This document shows, piece after piece, positions 52,355-63,548 of a stretch of DNA of 64,000 bases. Source of the DNA: Daphnia carinata (taxonomy: Eukaryota; Arthropoda; Branchiopoda; Diplostraca; Daphniidae); contig NC_081335.1 in the NCBI RefSeq assembly GCF_022539665.2, forward strand, positions 2,604,001-2,668,000. The letters run 5' to 3'. The stretch's first letter is position 1. Each line of letters starts with the position of its first letter. A program made the translations under genes and the position numbers. Below the pieces are notes generated by a model. That model was not told the DNA's origin. It saw only the letters and a list, made by a program, of their open reading frames with translations, and made no database searches.

Positions 52355-53126
52355 TATTCTTGAATTTCATCTGTTATGTCATTTTTTAAAGATTTCTTCG
52401 TGTCATACTTTTGGTGTCTTTCATGGATTTACACGGTCCCGCAGTTTGCTTTCCCAAAAATCAGTGTTGCTGTGGTAACAAGCTACGCGTCGTCTGCTCA
52501 ACCGTTAGAGATGAAACAAAACGTGCGAACAGGTGAAAATAATGAGGATGACGTGGGCTGGTGTAATCAGATTTCATTCCGCGTCAGGTAATGGGCCCAT
52601 TTGTACATGTGCGTTCACAAGTCTGAAACTTATTAACCATCCTACCTAGAAGTACCTAGAAAACCATAACAGTAGTGAAGAGAAAGCAGTCGATGAAAAA
52701 CCGGAATGAGAACAACAAAGAATCGTGTTACGTAAGTGTTTTTTTTTTCTTTTAGCATATCAACTCAGTTACTTGTCAGCAAGTCATTTGCCTATTAGAA
52801 CCTTTCTTACTGTTGTTAGATATTCAGTTGTGTAAGATGGTTAAGCACATAGCTGATGTGACATGAAAAGATCATTCTCTCGTAAAAATACTGAAGTTGG
52901 ATTAACTCTTGACACATCCCAACCTACTTGTTATCTTGTTATCACTACTTTACAAATTTTTGTCTGGGTGGGGGGCCCTACAATTCTGAATTAGGATGAA
53001 TTTGACCAGAATGCTTCACATTGATAGAGAAAACCCGTTTTGATACACCTGAGGCAAATAAAGGATAGAATTTGAACCCTGAACCACAACTGGTTTTCTC
53101 TTGAACAAAAATATGCCTTGCAAATT

Positions 53127-53165
53127 CATAAAACGGCGATGTCCCCTTCGTCGAGCCAGTCAGTT
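53127..53165 (+). promoter_or_regulatory. Orphan duplicate of the esterase core promoter
   Basis: GCCTTGCAAATTCATAAAAC followed by TCAGTT mirrors the esterase promoter at 55140-55190. The A/T box to TCAGT spacing is the same (33 bases). No esterase exon was recognised downstream of this copy. Confidence 0.45.
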
Positions 53166-54010
53166 CATATTTTGTTTAAGGCATTCTTAACACATGAATC
53201 GCCTGCCTACCTTCGCTTGAAAAAAAATTGTTTTTCGTTTATATCTGTTGAACATAGGTAATTTATCGTAGTGACCTTAGAAATTCCAGCTCTCCGTCAC
53301 ACTCATGGTTCGAAGAAAAATGTTCCTAAGTGTGTTGTTCGGAATGTTATCTGCTTACTACATATACCATACTATCCCAGTGAATGAACTTCGTTTCTTT
53401 GTAAGATTTTGTTTTTCTTTAATGTTTCACGTAATCACGAAAATTCATTCAAGTGTTTAACATTAGCAGTTAACATGACGCTACTCTCGATTCTTTAAAT
53501 GGGTAAAAAGAAAAGAAGCTTCTATAGAAACTTGTACCTGGTCAAGCGAGGGTCACAATGTGTTTTTTTCTTCGAGACGTTTTTACATTTCCGTGGGATT
53601 TCCTTGTATTGTAATGGAACCAGTGCTAAAAGATAAGAGCGTAATTATATATTCTATGGTTGGCGCTAGTCTGCATTCCTCTTACACACTTCCCGACTTC
53701 GCTGGTGAAATTGGGGTTCATTATCATTTTATTTTTAGCTGAATTCTTAAGGAAAAATCCAGTTTTACGAAATTATTTTCCTTATAAAGACAATGTTCTT
53801 ACTCCAGCATGCTAACACCTCTTTTGTTTTAAACGTTTCAGTTAAAATACCTCCTGTTTATAGTGTGCCTACTTCATGGACGTGCTAAGCCAGAAAATTC
53901 TGTAAAGTTCTTGACACAAAACGGGCGTCTTCAGCATCCCGCCAGTTGACCCATACAACCAAATTTGGCCTTTCTCCGAAAACAAAGTCAGTGGGGCAAA
54001 AGAGCAGAGT

Positions 54011-54050
54011 CCCAAACAGGATTCGGACGCGTTATCCATTGAGGAGGAGC
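54011..54050 (-). pseudogene. tRNA-Arg-like fragment
   Basis: CAATGGATAACGCGTC, resembling the D-arm and anticodon 5' side of arthropod tRNA-Arg, runs straight into CGAATCCTG, resembling a T-loop. The middle appears deleted. It is a pseudogene or a SINE remnant. Confidence 0.3.
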
Positions 54051-54680
54051 ACAGTGTAATTTCGTACCGCGAGCAAGGGAGAGCCTCTGAACAAGAAAAG
54101 TGCAGTTGATGTTATGAAATAATGGTTTCAGCCATAAACCTGAACCATATTTTTCTGCAATATACTGTACGTAGATGATCCGTACTATTCGTAGTTCGAG
54201 ACTAGTGCAAACATTTTGCGAGACAAATGTCACTAGTTAATCAAAGCTAGTTTCACCATATAATATCCAACCTGTTTCATGTTTTATTGGGGATTTACAT
54301 ATATCGTTTTAGAAGAAGCGATGTAGTCCATTGCATAAAATGTATCATCGGTGTGGTCAACGGGTTTCGGTAGACAACCTTAATTCCGAAAAAAGATACT
54401 GATCTCTAAATATCTTCCTCGATCTCACTTTACAGGAAATTCTAAATGGTGGCTAGACGATGGACCTTACAACATTGCCGACAGTTTGGCATGCAAAACT
54501 TATTGGCCAACAATCTGCGCTGGTTATTTAAACAATCAGTTGTGCTACTGAATTTGCTGAACCCATTTGGCCAAGGAATTGTATTTAAATGATACAATTA
54601 TTCACACAGTTAAAACAACACATTTTTGGATTAACTTTGAAAGTCAAATCTCTACCCCATTTATACGAACCAAATTTGGA

Positions 54681-54920
54681 TGGGTGTTGGTCGTCGATTT
54701 CAAGATGAACAGTCATTATTGAAAGCACGTACAGTTATGGCAAGAGTAATAGATACACCAACATCAAAGACGGACACAGGTAACCCATCTTGTATTACGT
54801 AAAAACAAATTTTCGATAATAAATTTGAATGAATAATTTTAACAGAAGAGATTGAGCATTTCCCATTACACTGAACAACAAGATACGGAGCGGAATGAGG
54901 TCGCATCCGTATGCGTTTAA
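54681..54920 (+). CDS. Doubtful two-exon small open frame
   Basis: Exon 54681-54779 starts MGVGRRFQDEQSLLKAR. A 66-bp GT-AG intron joins it in phase to 54846-54920, ending ERNEVASVCV and a stop, giving 57 residues in all. The frame extends upstream of the ATG into another possible exon. I recognise no family. It could be the remnant of a decayed gene or a chance frame. Confidence 0.15.
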
Positions 54921-55151
54921 TGGAAAGTGGAACAGCGTTACGTTGAAACGTGGCGCCAAAATGAATAGAACTCGCCCTCAGTTAGGGAAGCTGGATTGCA
55001 ATTGGCCGCTGGTACCCACTCCGATCAAGAAACACGAAAGAACTATTACGAGACTGGCGGTGAATAGCGCCTAGCGGTGATCAAGCATCGAATTCCACAA
55101 AGCTCGTCAAAACAGGTTTGTTTTCTGGGTCATCAAAAAGCCTTGCAAATT

Positions 55152-55189
55152 TATAAAACAGCGGCGTTTCTTTCTTCTGGAGAGTCAGT
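55152..55189 (+). promoter_or_regulatory. Esterase core promoter (TATA + TCAGT)
   Basis: TATAAAA at 55152-55158 and the arthropod initiator TCAGT at 55185-55189. Transcription should start near 55187. This makes the ATG at 55189 unlikely and supports 55255 as the start codon. Confidence 0.6.
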
Positions 55190-55254
55190 TGATATTTGGT
55201 TACGTATTCATTCCAGGAGGTGTATGTGTAGCTGGTGCGCAGTCTAAAGCAAAA

Positions 55255-57696
<2,442 letters not shown>

Positions 57697-58517
57697 TTGA
57701 TCAGCGCGTTTTAATTAGAAAGAACTCGTCATTATGTATTGTCCATGATGTCTGCTTCTGCAATAGTGTTATCCTGCCAATTTCGCTCAAAATTGCTATG
57801 ACAAACGAGATGAATCGTTGCGCTGGTCGGCGCTCAGTCCCGTTTCTATTTATTTCATCATTTTGTGTCTTATTTGTTTGGCCTTCTATTTTGTTCCTCT
57901 AGCCATATTGCCGATCATCATTAATAGTTTCAATGTGCTAAATAACTCATATTTTTGCCCGTTCTGTGTTTGCAACTGACTTTCAATAGTTCCGTTTTCA
58001 AAACTACTATAATAGGAAAAAAGTTTGACATGGCTAGGAAAAATGTAAGCCGTTCAGAGCAAAGCTGGTAAGTGTCCTGACATAGCTTATTGGCTGCATT
58101 AGAAGGGAACCAACTCCAGTCATTAGCTTTTATCGACATTGTTCTCTTGGATCTGGATGAGAATCGAAATTTAAAATTTGAAGCTGCGAAGAAGATGCCG
58201 TACCGATTCGGCGTCTGCAGAGTTGAAACGAGCTTCGCGTGAGCTTGAGCTTTTCGTGAGCGCGCTCACTCATTTGGTGAGCTTTGAGCTTGAGCGTGAG
58301 CTTTTGGTCCATGAGCGAGAAGCTCACAGAACGCCATCTATAAACCAAAATTTAAAGTTTTTACAAAAAATTAAACATGTCAAACAAGGTCCAATCTTGA
58401 AGTTTAAACTGAAAAGCAGGCTGGCTTGAGCTTGATGGACTTGTCGCTAGATGGCGAAAAGATCGAACAATTTTTGATCGCGATGACGGTAAGTCTGATC
58501 GGAAATTTGATTTAAAA
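57697..58517. other. Esterase 3' region and spacer before the repeat cluster
   Basis: No AATAAA was recognised close to the stop and no exon was seen. The right part holds a short degenerate GAGCTT-type repeat (58229-58326). Confidence 0.5.
58229..58326. repeat. Degenerate GTGAGC/GAGCTT minisatellite
   Basis: The units GAGCTT and GTGAGC recur about ten times in 98 bp, partly in inverted orientation, including the 12-bp palindrome TGAGCGCGCTCA at 58257-58268. Confidence 0.6.
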
Positions 58518-58703
58518 ATATGGCAATCCGTTTTACATAAAAAAAAAAAAATGGCGAAAAAAAAAACAAATCGCACTTTTTTCTTTTTTTCCGACACGTA
58601 GCCATCTACCGCTCAGACTCATTATTACTGGCGTAGGCAATTTCAGTCCATTGGATGCCATTCGCAGTTAGTTCAGTAGCGTGGCTGGAGGAACAATTGA
58701 AAA

Positions 58704-59435
58704 ATGGATAAGATAATACAACAAAAGGATGGTAAGTATAAACATTATTATATTTGTTTTGAATTATTAAGTATTGTTTATTAGATCAAATTATGGACCT
58801 GCAGGCTCAATTATTGCAACAGCACAAAATATTAGATAACAGCAATGCTAAGGATGGTAAGGCCTAATACATAATGATTCTATTTATTTGCTTTTATTCA
58901 TTTGTGTTTTGTAGCTCAAAGTTTGAGTCTACAAGCTCAGCTAGGGGAAAAGAACAAATTGGAACGGAACAGTTTCCAAACAGTGAAGGAGGTTTTTCCA
59001 AACTCAAACCTAACTGAACATGAGGATGAATTGGCATTAGGCGAACACAGTCAGGTACCTAAACTTTTCAAATAAGAATTCAAAATAAGTATAGAATTTT
59101 AACAAACAATTATTTATTGTTTAGTTATTCAGTCTACCACCTGACAGTGTGTTAAATTTAAATTCTGTTAGTGCTGCACAAAAAGAATCGTTAGTAATAA
59201 GCCCATGCAGTGAAGGAAGTGAACAATTGTGGGACCGTATTTGGGCCAAAAATGGGTGTGGTACGGAAACCAAGATATGGCACAAGTTCAACATGAAACA
59301 TGGATTAGGTACTTTTCGGTTTTATGTCTATTGAAAAAGTATTTTTAATGCTATTATTTTGCATTCACAGAATTTAATGGGGGATCAAATCAAGTCTGGA
59401 AGTGTTACAGGATGGAAGAGTCAGCCTACAGATGA
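58704..59435 (+). CDS. Small multi-exon gene of unknown family, copy 1
   Basis: Five exons: 58704-58731, 58785-58856, 58915-59054, 59125-59308, 59371-59435, all GT-AG and in phase, giving 162 residues. The protein begins MDKIIQQKD and continues with two related coiled-coil-like segments (QIMDLQAQLLQQHK and QSLSLQAQLGEKNK) encoded by exons 2 and 3. A polar linker follows (NLTEHEDELALGEHSQ). Exon 4 holds a conserved-looking block with SEGSEQLWDRIWAKNGCG and IWHKFNMKHGL. I do not recognise the family. Comparison with copy 2 suggests the ancestral exon 5 used an AG at this spot that copy 1 has lost (TTTAATGGG against TTTAGTGGG). It then read on as GDQIKSGSVTGWKSQP to a donor near 59470. The current C terminus may therefore be a decay product. 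Confidence 0.5.
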
Positions 59436-60230
59436 AAAAACACAGAGTGCATTACCATTAAGGTATGAGGTAAAGTAATAGAGTACGCACATTGTCTAAT
59501 GAGAAGTACCATCTTGTGTTAATAAATCCAGTACAACAGCAATCCTTTATAGTTCTGTCACAGCTAGAAACCTCAAATAATTCTGCTTCTCTGTCTAAAG
59601 AACAACTTGTCCTTTACGTTCAGAGTGTTGGGGAAACTGGGTACTTAAATGGCCCTAAAGATGTTTTAATTTTGCTGCCATTGCAGAGATGAACATCATA
59701 CATGGACTCTTTAGGTATGAAAGGATTTTTCTTCAAATAATTTTGAATTTATGACGAAGAATTTCTCCTCCTTTTTGCCAACCAGGTCTAATCTACCAAA
59801 AAAATTTTATCCAAAAGGAAAGGATTTTCATGTACTGGGAACACAACTATCAACAATGCAACATTGTACAGGTGCTAGTTTATCATTCAAGAGCCTTATA
59901 CAATGATGTTAATCTGCAATTTCTATGTCCTTCCCCAAGCTTCCACCAGAAGTTGAATCTATGAGTCATGTAAGTTACATGATCAACAGTTGATATGTTT
60001 AACGGTGTTGTTTTTCTTTTCTCAATATAGGTTAATAGTAACATTGGATCTGAAAAAATTCTTGGTTGGGGCAAGACACTGAATAAATTGTATTGATTGG
60101 ATGGATGACATGACATTTCTATACTTAATTCGGATTCCCCAGACGGTATTTGATATTAAAAAAATTGAAGTGCATATCTGGGCTCCCTTCTTTTCTGAAG
60201 CCCCGTTTCCCCTTGACTCGTAATAAGCCC

Positions 60231-60543
60231 GTAGGGGGTCATGCCCCTACTGTACGGTATATATAAAAATAACATATACCGAGGTTTGGAGGGCTCTGGC
60301 CGGAAAGGGGACGTGGGGTGCCGCTTAGTCCGATGATGTGTTCACGGAGGGCTCTGTGGCTACCCACAAATCCGAACTAAAGGTTAATCGCTCCTGTAAA
60401 AATGTTCCAAATCTTCAGCTCTTCTTCCGGCTTCTCTTAGCCAATCACCGGGTAATCTCCCCGGTGGGTCAACAAGGCAGTGTCTCCCCCTGCCTGGGTT
60501 GACGGCAACTCTTGAAAGGGCTATTATGCCTTTTTAAAGTTGC
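60231..60543. ncRNA. Hairpin-rich 313-bp segment, left copy
   Basis: Successive stem-loops can be read directly: GTAGGGG/CCCCTAC (60231-60250), CGGTATAT/ATATACCG (60255-60281), TGTGG/CCACA (60355-60368), GGCT/AGCC (60429-60442), CACCGGG/CCCGGTG (60446-60466), GTCAAC-GGCAG/CTGCC-GTTGAC (60468-60503) and GCAACT/AGTTGC (60505-60543). It differs from the inverted copy at one base by eye (60511). I know no RNA family that matches. The transcribed strand is unknown, and it could instead be a structural DNA part of a mobile element. Confidence 0.4.
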
Positions 60544-60751
60544 AAAAATAATTGTAATGTGCAGAGAATTGTCAATAAAAAATTTTTTATAAAATATTTT
60601 ATCCAAAATTTGTTTCTTTCATTGTCTGTGTTAGCTGTGTTCACACATTACATTTATCAACTTTTTTTTTTTTCTTCGCATTATTTGTTTTTGTCACCTT
60701 TGATGGTAAGCATAGTTTCCATTGGTTTATCGTTTATATGTTAGTATTCTA

Positions 60752-60822
60752 TTATTATCCAGGGATCGAACCCTGGATGTTCGGCATACCGCGCCGATGC
60801 TCTACCAATGAGCCATGAATCA
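60752..60822 (-). pseudogene. tRNA-like sequence A at the palindrome centre
   Basis: D-arm GCTCATTGGTAGAGC, a 5-bp anticodon stem TCGGC/GCCGA around a 7-base loop (GGT in the anticodon position, but C where U33 should be) and a T-arm CCAGGG-TTCGAT-CCCTGG with a 6-base loop. The acceptor stem hardly pairs. It is probably a tRNA-derived repeat head. It points left, into the left arm. Confidence 0.5.
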
Positions 60823-60943
60823 TATGATGTCAAGTTGGCTTTTTTCTAGTTACTTGTGGACTTGCATTTACACTTAGAATAAAAATGAAATGCAATTCTG
60901 CAATATACTCTTCTACATTTATTCTACTTCATTTTTACACATC

Positions 60944-61012
60944 TATTGAGGTTTGATCCCAGGGTAACAGGTATCGCAACTGAAGGCTCTACAACAGAGC
61001 TATGAACCTTAT
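60944..61012 (-). pseudogene. tRNA-like sequence C at the palindrome centre
   Basis: AGCTCTGTTGTAGAGC (D-arm-like), TTGCGAT (anticodon-loop-like, TGC) and CCCTGGGATCAAACC (degenerate B-box). It is more decayed than A. Confidence 0.35.
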
Positions 61013-61106
61013 GAAAGAAATAGAAAGATAAACATATACTTGTGAAAGACTGCATAAACATCCTAGACGATAACATATAATATGCGATAATAAAATATTT
61101 ATATAT

Positions 61107-61177
61107 ATCTCGTGGCTCAATGTTAGAGCATCGGCGTTGCACGCTGAATGTCTGGGGATCGGTTCCCATACGGGTAA
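61107..61177 (+). pseudogene. tRNA-like sequence B at the palindrome centre
   Basis: GGCTCAATGTTAGAGC (D-arm) and an anticodon stem TCGGC/GCTGA with loop GTTGCAC (TGC, Ala-type, U33 present). The T-arm is degenerate (GGGGATCGGTTCCC). It resembles sequence A and points right, into the right arm. Confidence 0.45.
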
Positions 61178-61470
61178 AACAAAGTACAAAATTACTTCAA
61201 AAATATTCAGATATTACATATTGTTCCTTGAATCTAAGTGGAAAAATTCAAAGAGTGTATAGGTAATAATAATTGAATACTTACAGATAAACGAATGGAA
61301 ACAATGCTTACCATCAAAGGTGACAAAAACAAATAATGCGAAGAAAAAAAAACTTGATAAATGTAATATGTGAACACGGCTAACACAGACAATGAAAGAA
61401 ACAAATTTTGGATAAAATATTTTATAAAAAAAATTTTATTGACAATTCTCTGCACATTACAATTATTTTT

Positions 61471-61783
61471 GCAACTTTAAAAAGGCATAATAGCCCTTTC
61501 AAAAGTTGCCGTCAACCCAGGCAGGGGGAGACACTGCCTTGTTGACCCACCGGGGAGATTACCCGGTGATTGGCTAAGAGAAGCCGGAAGAAGAGCTGAA
61601 GATTTGGAACATTTTTACAGGAGCGATTAACCTTTAGTTCGGATTTGTGGGTAGCCACAGAGCCCTCCGTGAACACATCATCGGACTAAGCGGCACCCCA
61701 CGTCCCCTTTCCGGCCAGAGCCCTCCAAACCTCGGTATATGTTATTTTTATATATACCGTACAGTAGGGGCATGACCCCCTAC
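61471..61783. ncRNA. Hairpin-rich 313-bp segment, right copy
   Basis: Exact same length as the left copy and, by eye, one base different. All stem-loops listed for the left copy are preserved in reverse-complement orientation. Confidence 0.4.
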
Positions 61784-62591
61784 GGGCTTATTACGAGTCA
61801 AGGGGAAACGGGGCTTCAGAAAAGAAGGGAGCCCAGATATGCACTTCAATTTTTTTAATATCAAATACCGTCTGGGGAATCCGAATTAAGTATAGAAATG
61901 TCATGTCATCCATCCAATCAATACAATTTATTCAGTGTCTTGCCCCAACCAAGAATCTTTTCAGATCCAATGTTACTATTAACCTATATTGAGAAAAGAA
62001 AAACAACACCGTTAAACATATCAACTGTTGATCATGTAACTTACATGACTCATAGATTCAACTTCTGGTGGAAGCTTGGGGAAGGACATAGAAATTGCAG
62101 ATTAACATCATTGTATAAGGCTCTTGAATGATAAACTAGCACCTGTACAATGTTGCATTGTTGATAGTTGTGTTCCCAGTACATGAAAATCCTTTCCTTT
62201 TGGATAAAATTTTTTTTGGTAGATTAGACCTGGTTGGCAAAAAGGAGGAGAAATTCTTCGTCATAAATTCAAAATTATTTGAAGAAAAATCCTTTCATAC
62301 CTAAAGAGTCCATGTATGATGTTCATCGCTGCAATGCCAACGAAACGAAACATCTTTAGAGCCATTTAAGTACCCAGCTTCACCAACACTCTGAACGTAA
62401 AGGACAAGTTGTTCTTTAGCAAGAGAAGCAGAATTATTTGAGGCTTCTAGCTATGACAGAACTATAAAGGATTGTTGTTACACAGGATTCATTCACACAA
62501 GATGGTACTTCTCATTAGACAATTTGCATACTCTATTACTTTACCTCATACCTTAATGGTAATGCACTTTCAGTGTTTTTCAACTGTAGGC

Positions 62592-63312
62592 TCACTCTTC
62601 CATCCTGTAACACTTCGAGACTTGACTTGATCCCCCACTAAAATTCTGCGAATGCAAAATAATAGCATTAAAAATACTCTTTTGATGGACAAAAAACCGA
62701 AAAGTACCTAATTCATGTTTTATGTTGAACTCGTGCCATTTCTGGGTTCCCGTACCACACCCATTTTCAGCCCAAATACGGTCCCACAATTGTTCACTTC
62801 CTTCGCTGCATGGACTTATTACTAACAATTCTTTTAGTGCAGCACTAACAGAATTTAACTTTAACACACTGTCAGGTGGTAGACTGAATAACTAAACAAT
62901 AAATAATTGTTTGTTAAAATTCTATACTTATTTTGAATTCTTATTTGAAAAGTTTAGGGACCTGACTGTGTTCGCCTAATGCCAATTCATCCTGATGTTC
63001 AGTTAGGGATGAGTTTGGAAAAACCTCCTTCACTGTTTGGAAACTGTTCCGTTCCAATTTGTTCTTTTCCCCTACCTGAGCTTGTAGACTCAAAATTTGA
63101 GCTACAAAACACAAATGAATAAAAGCAAATAAATAGAATCATTACGTATTAGGCCTTACCATCCTTAGCATTGCTGTTATCTAATATTTTGTGTTGTTCC
63201 AAGAATTGGGCCTGCAGCTTCATAATTTGATCTAATAAACAATAATTAATTATTGAAAACCAATATAATAATCTTTATACTTACCATCCTTTTGTTGTAT
63301 TATCTTATCCAT
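62592..63312 (-). pseudogene. Small multi-exon gene of unknown family, copy 2, apparently broken downstream
   Basis: The ATG at 63312 starts MDKIIQQKD, the same as copy 1. Exons 2-4 are open with conserved splice sites (exon 3 donor GTCCCT in place of GTACCT). They encode QIMKLQAQFLEQHK, QILSLQAQVGEKNK and SEGSEQLWDRIWAENGCG. After exon 4, the acceptor used in copy 1 leads at once to a stop. The alternative AG two codons later gives GDQVKSRSVTGWKSEP, which then meets a TGA where copy 1 stays open. The gene is probably non-functional at its 3' end, or ends there. Confidence 0.4.
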
Positions 63313-63548
63313 TTTTCAATTGTTCCTCCAGCCACGAGTTTTTCTCCAGCCACGCGTTTTTCTCCAGCCACGCTACTCAATTAACTGCTAATGGTATACA
63401 ATTAACTCAAATTGCTTACATGCCTGTAATAACGAAACCGACTGGTAGATGGCTACGGGTAGAAAAAAGAGAAAAAAGTGTGATTTTTTTTTTTTTTTTT
63501 TTTCATGTAAAACGGATTGCCATATAAAAAACGTTTTTGAAAACCAAT

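Larger units (their letters stand above)
52370..55151. other. Intergenic DNA before the esterase
   Basis: It contains an orphan promoter copy (53127-53165), a tRNA-Arg-like fragment (54011-54050), a doubtful two-exon frame (54681-54920) and otherwise nothing I can support. Confidence 0.5.
58518..60758 (+). repeat. Unrecognised repeat unit, copy 1 (left arm)
   Basis: About 2.24 kb, beginning ATATGGCAATCCGTTTTACA and matching copy 2 in inverted orientation along its whole length. It contains a small multi-exon gene, further exon-like stretches (59544-59692, 59787-59907) and a hairpin-rich segment. The inner end lies near 60758. No terminal inverted repeats or target duplication were seen, so the type of element is unknown. 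Confidence 0.85.
61270..63525 (-). repeat. Unrecognised repeat unit, copy 2 (right arm, inverted)
   Basis: Inverted counterpart of copy 1. Its inner end near 61270 matches the copy 1 inner end at 60758, and its outer end at 63525 carries the same ATATGGCAATCC terminus. It includes a 77-codon open frame (61898-62131) whose sequence is identical to that in copy 1 (59883-60116, opposite strand). Confidence 0.85.

Noticed and set aside
54001-54233. 81-codon frame on the minus strand containing TRPNPVWD
   Set aside because: It overlaps a tRNA-Arg-like remnant and has no other coding support.
55189-55254. Upstream in-frame ATG at 55189 for the esterase
   Set aside because: It coincides with the predicted transcription start (TCAGT at 55185-55189), so it could not be efficiently translated.
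59883-60116. 77-codon frame repeated at 61898-62131 as a real protein
   Set aside because: It lies antisense to exon-like sequence of the unit (59787-59907), lacks a recognisable domain, and its identity between copies is explained by the near-identical inner arms.
60752-61177. Functional tRNA genes in the palindrome centre
   Set aside because: Acceptor stems do not pair, and the T-loops are short or degenerate. They were kept only as tRNA-like pseudogenes.
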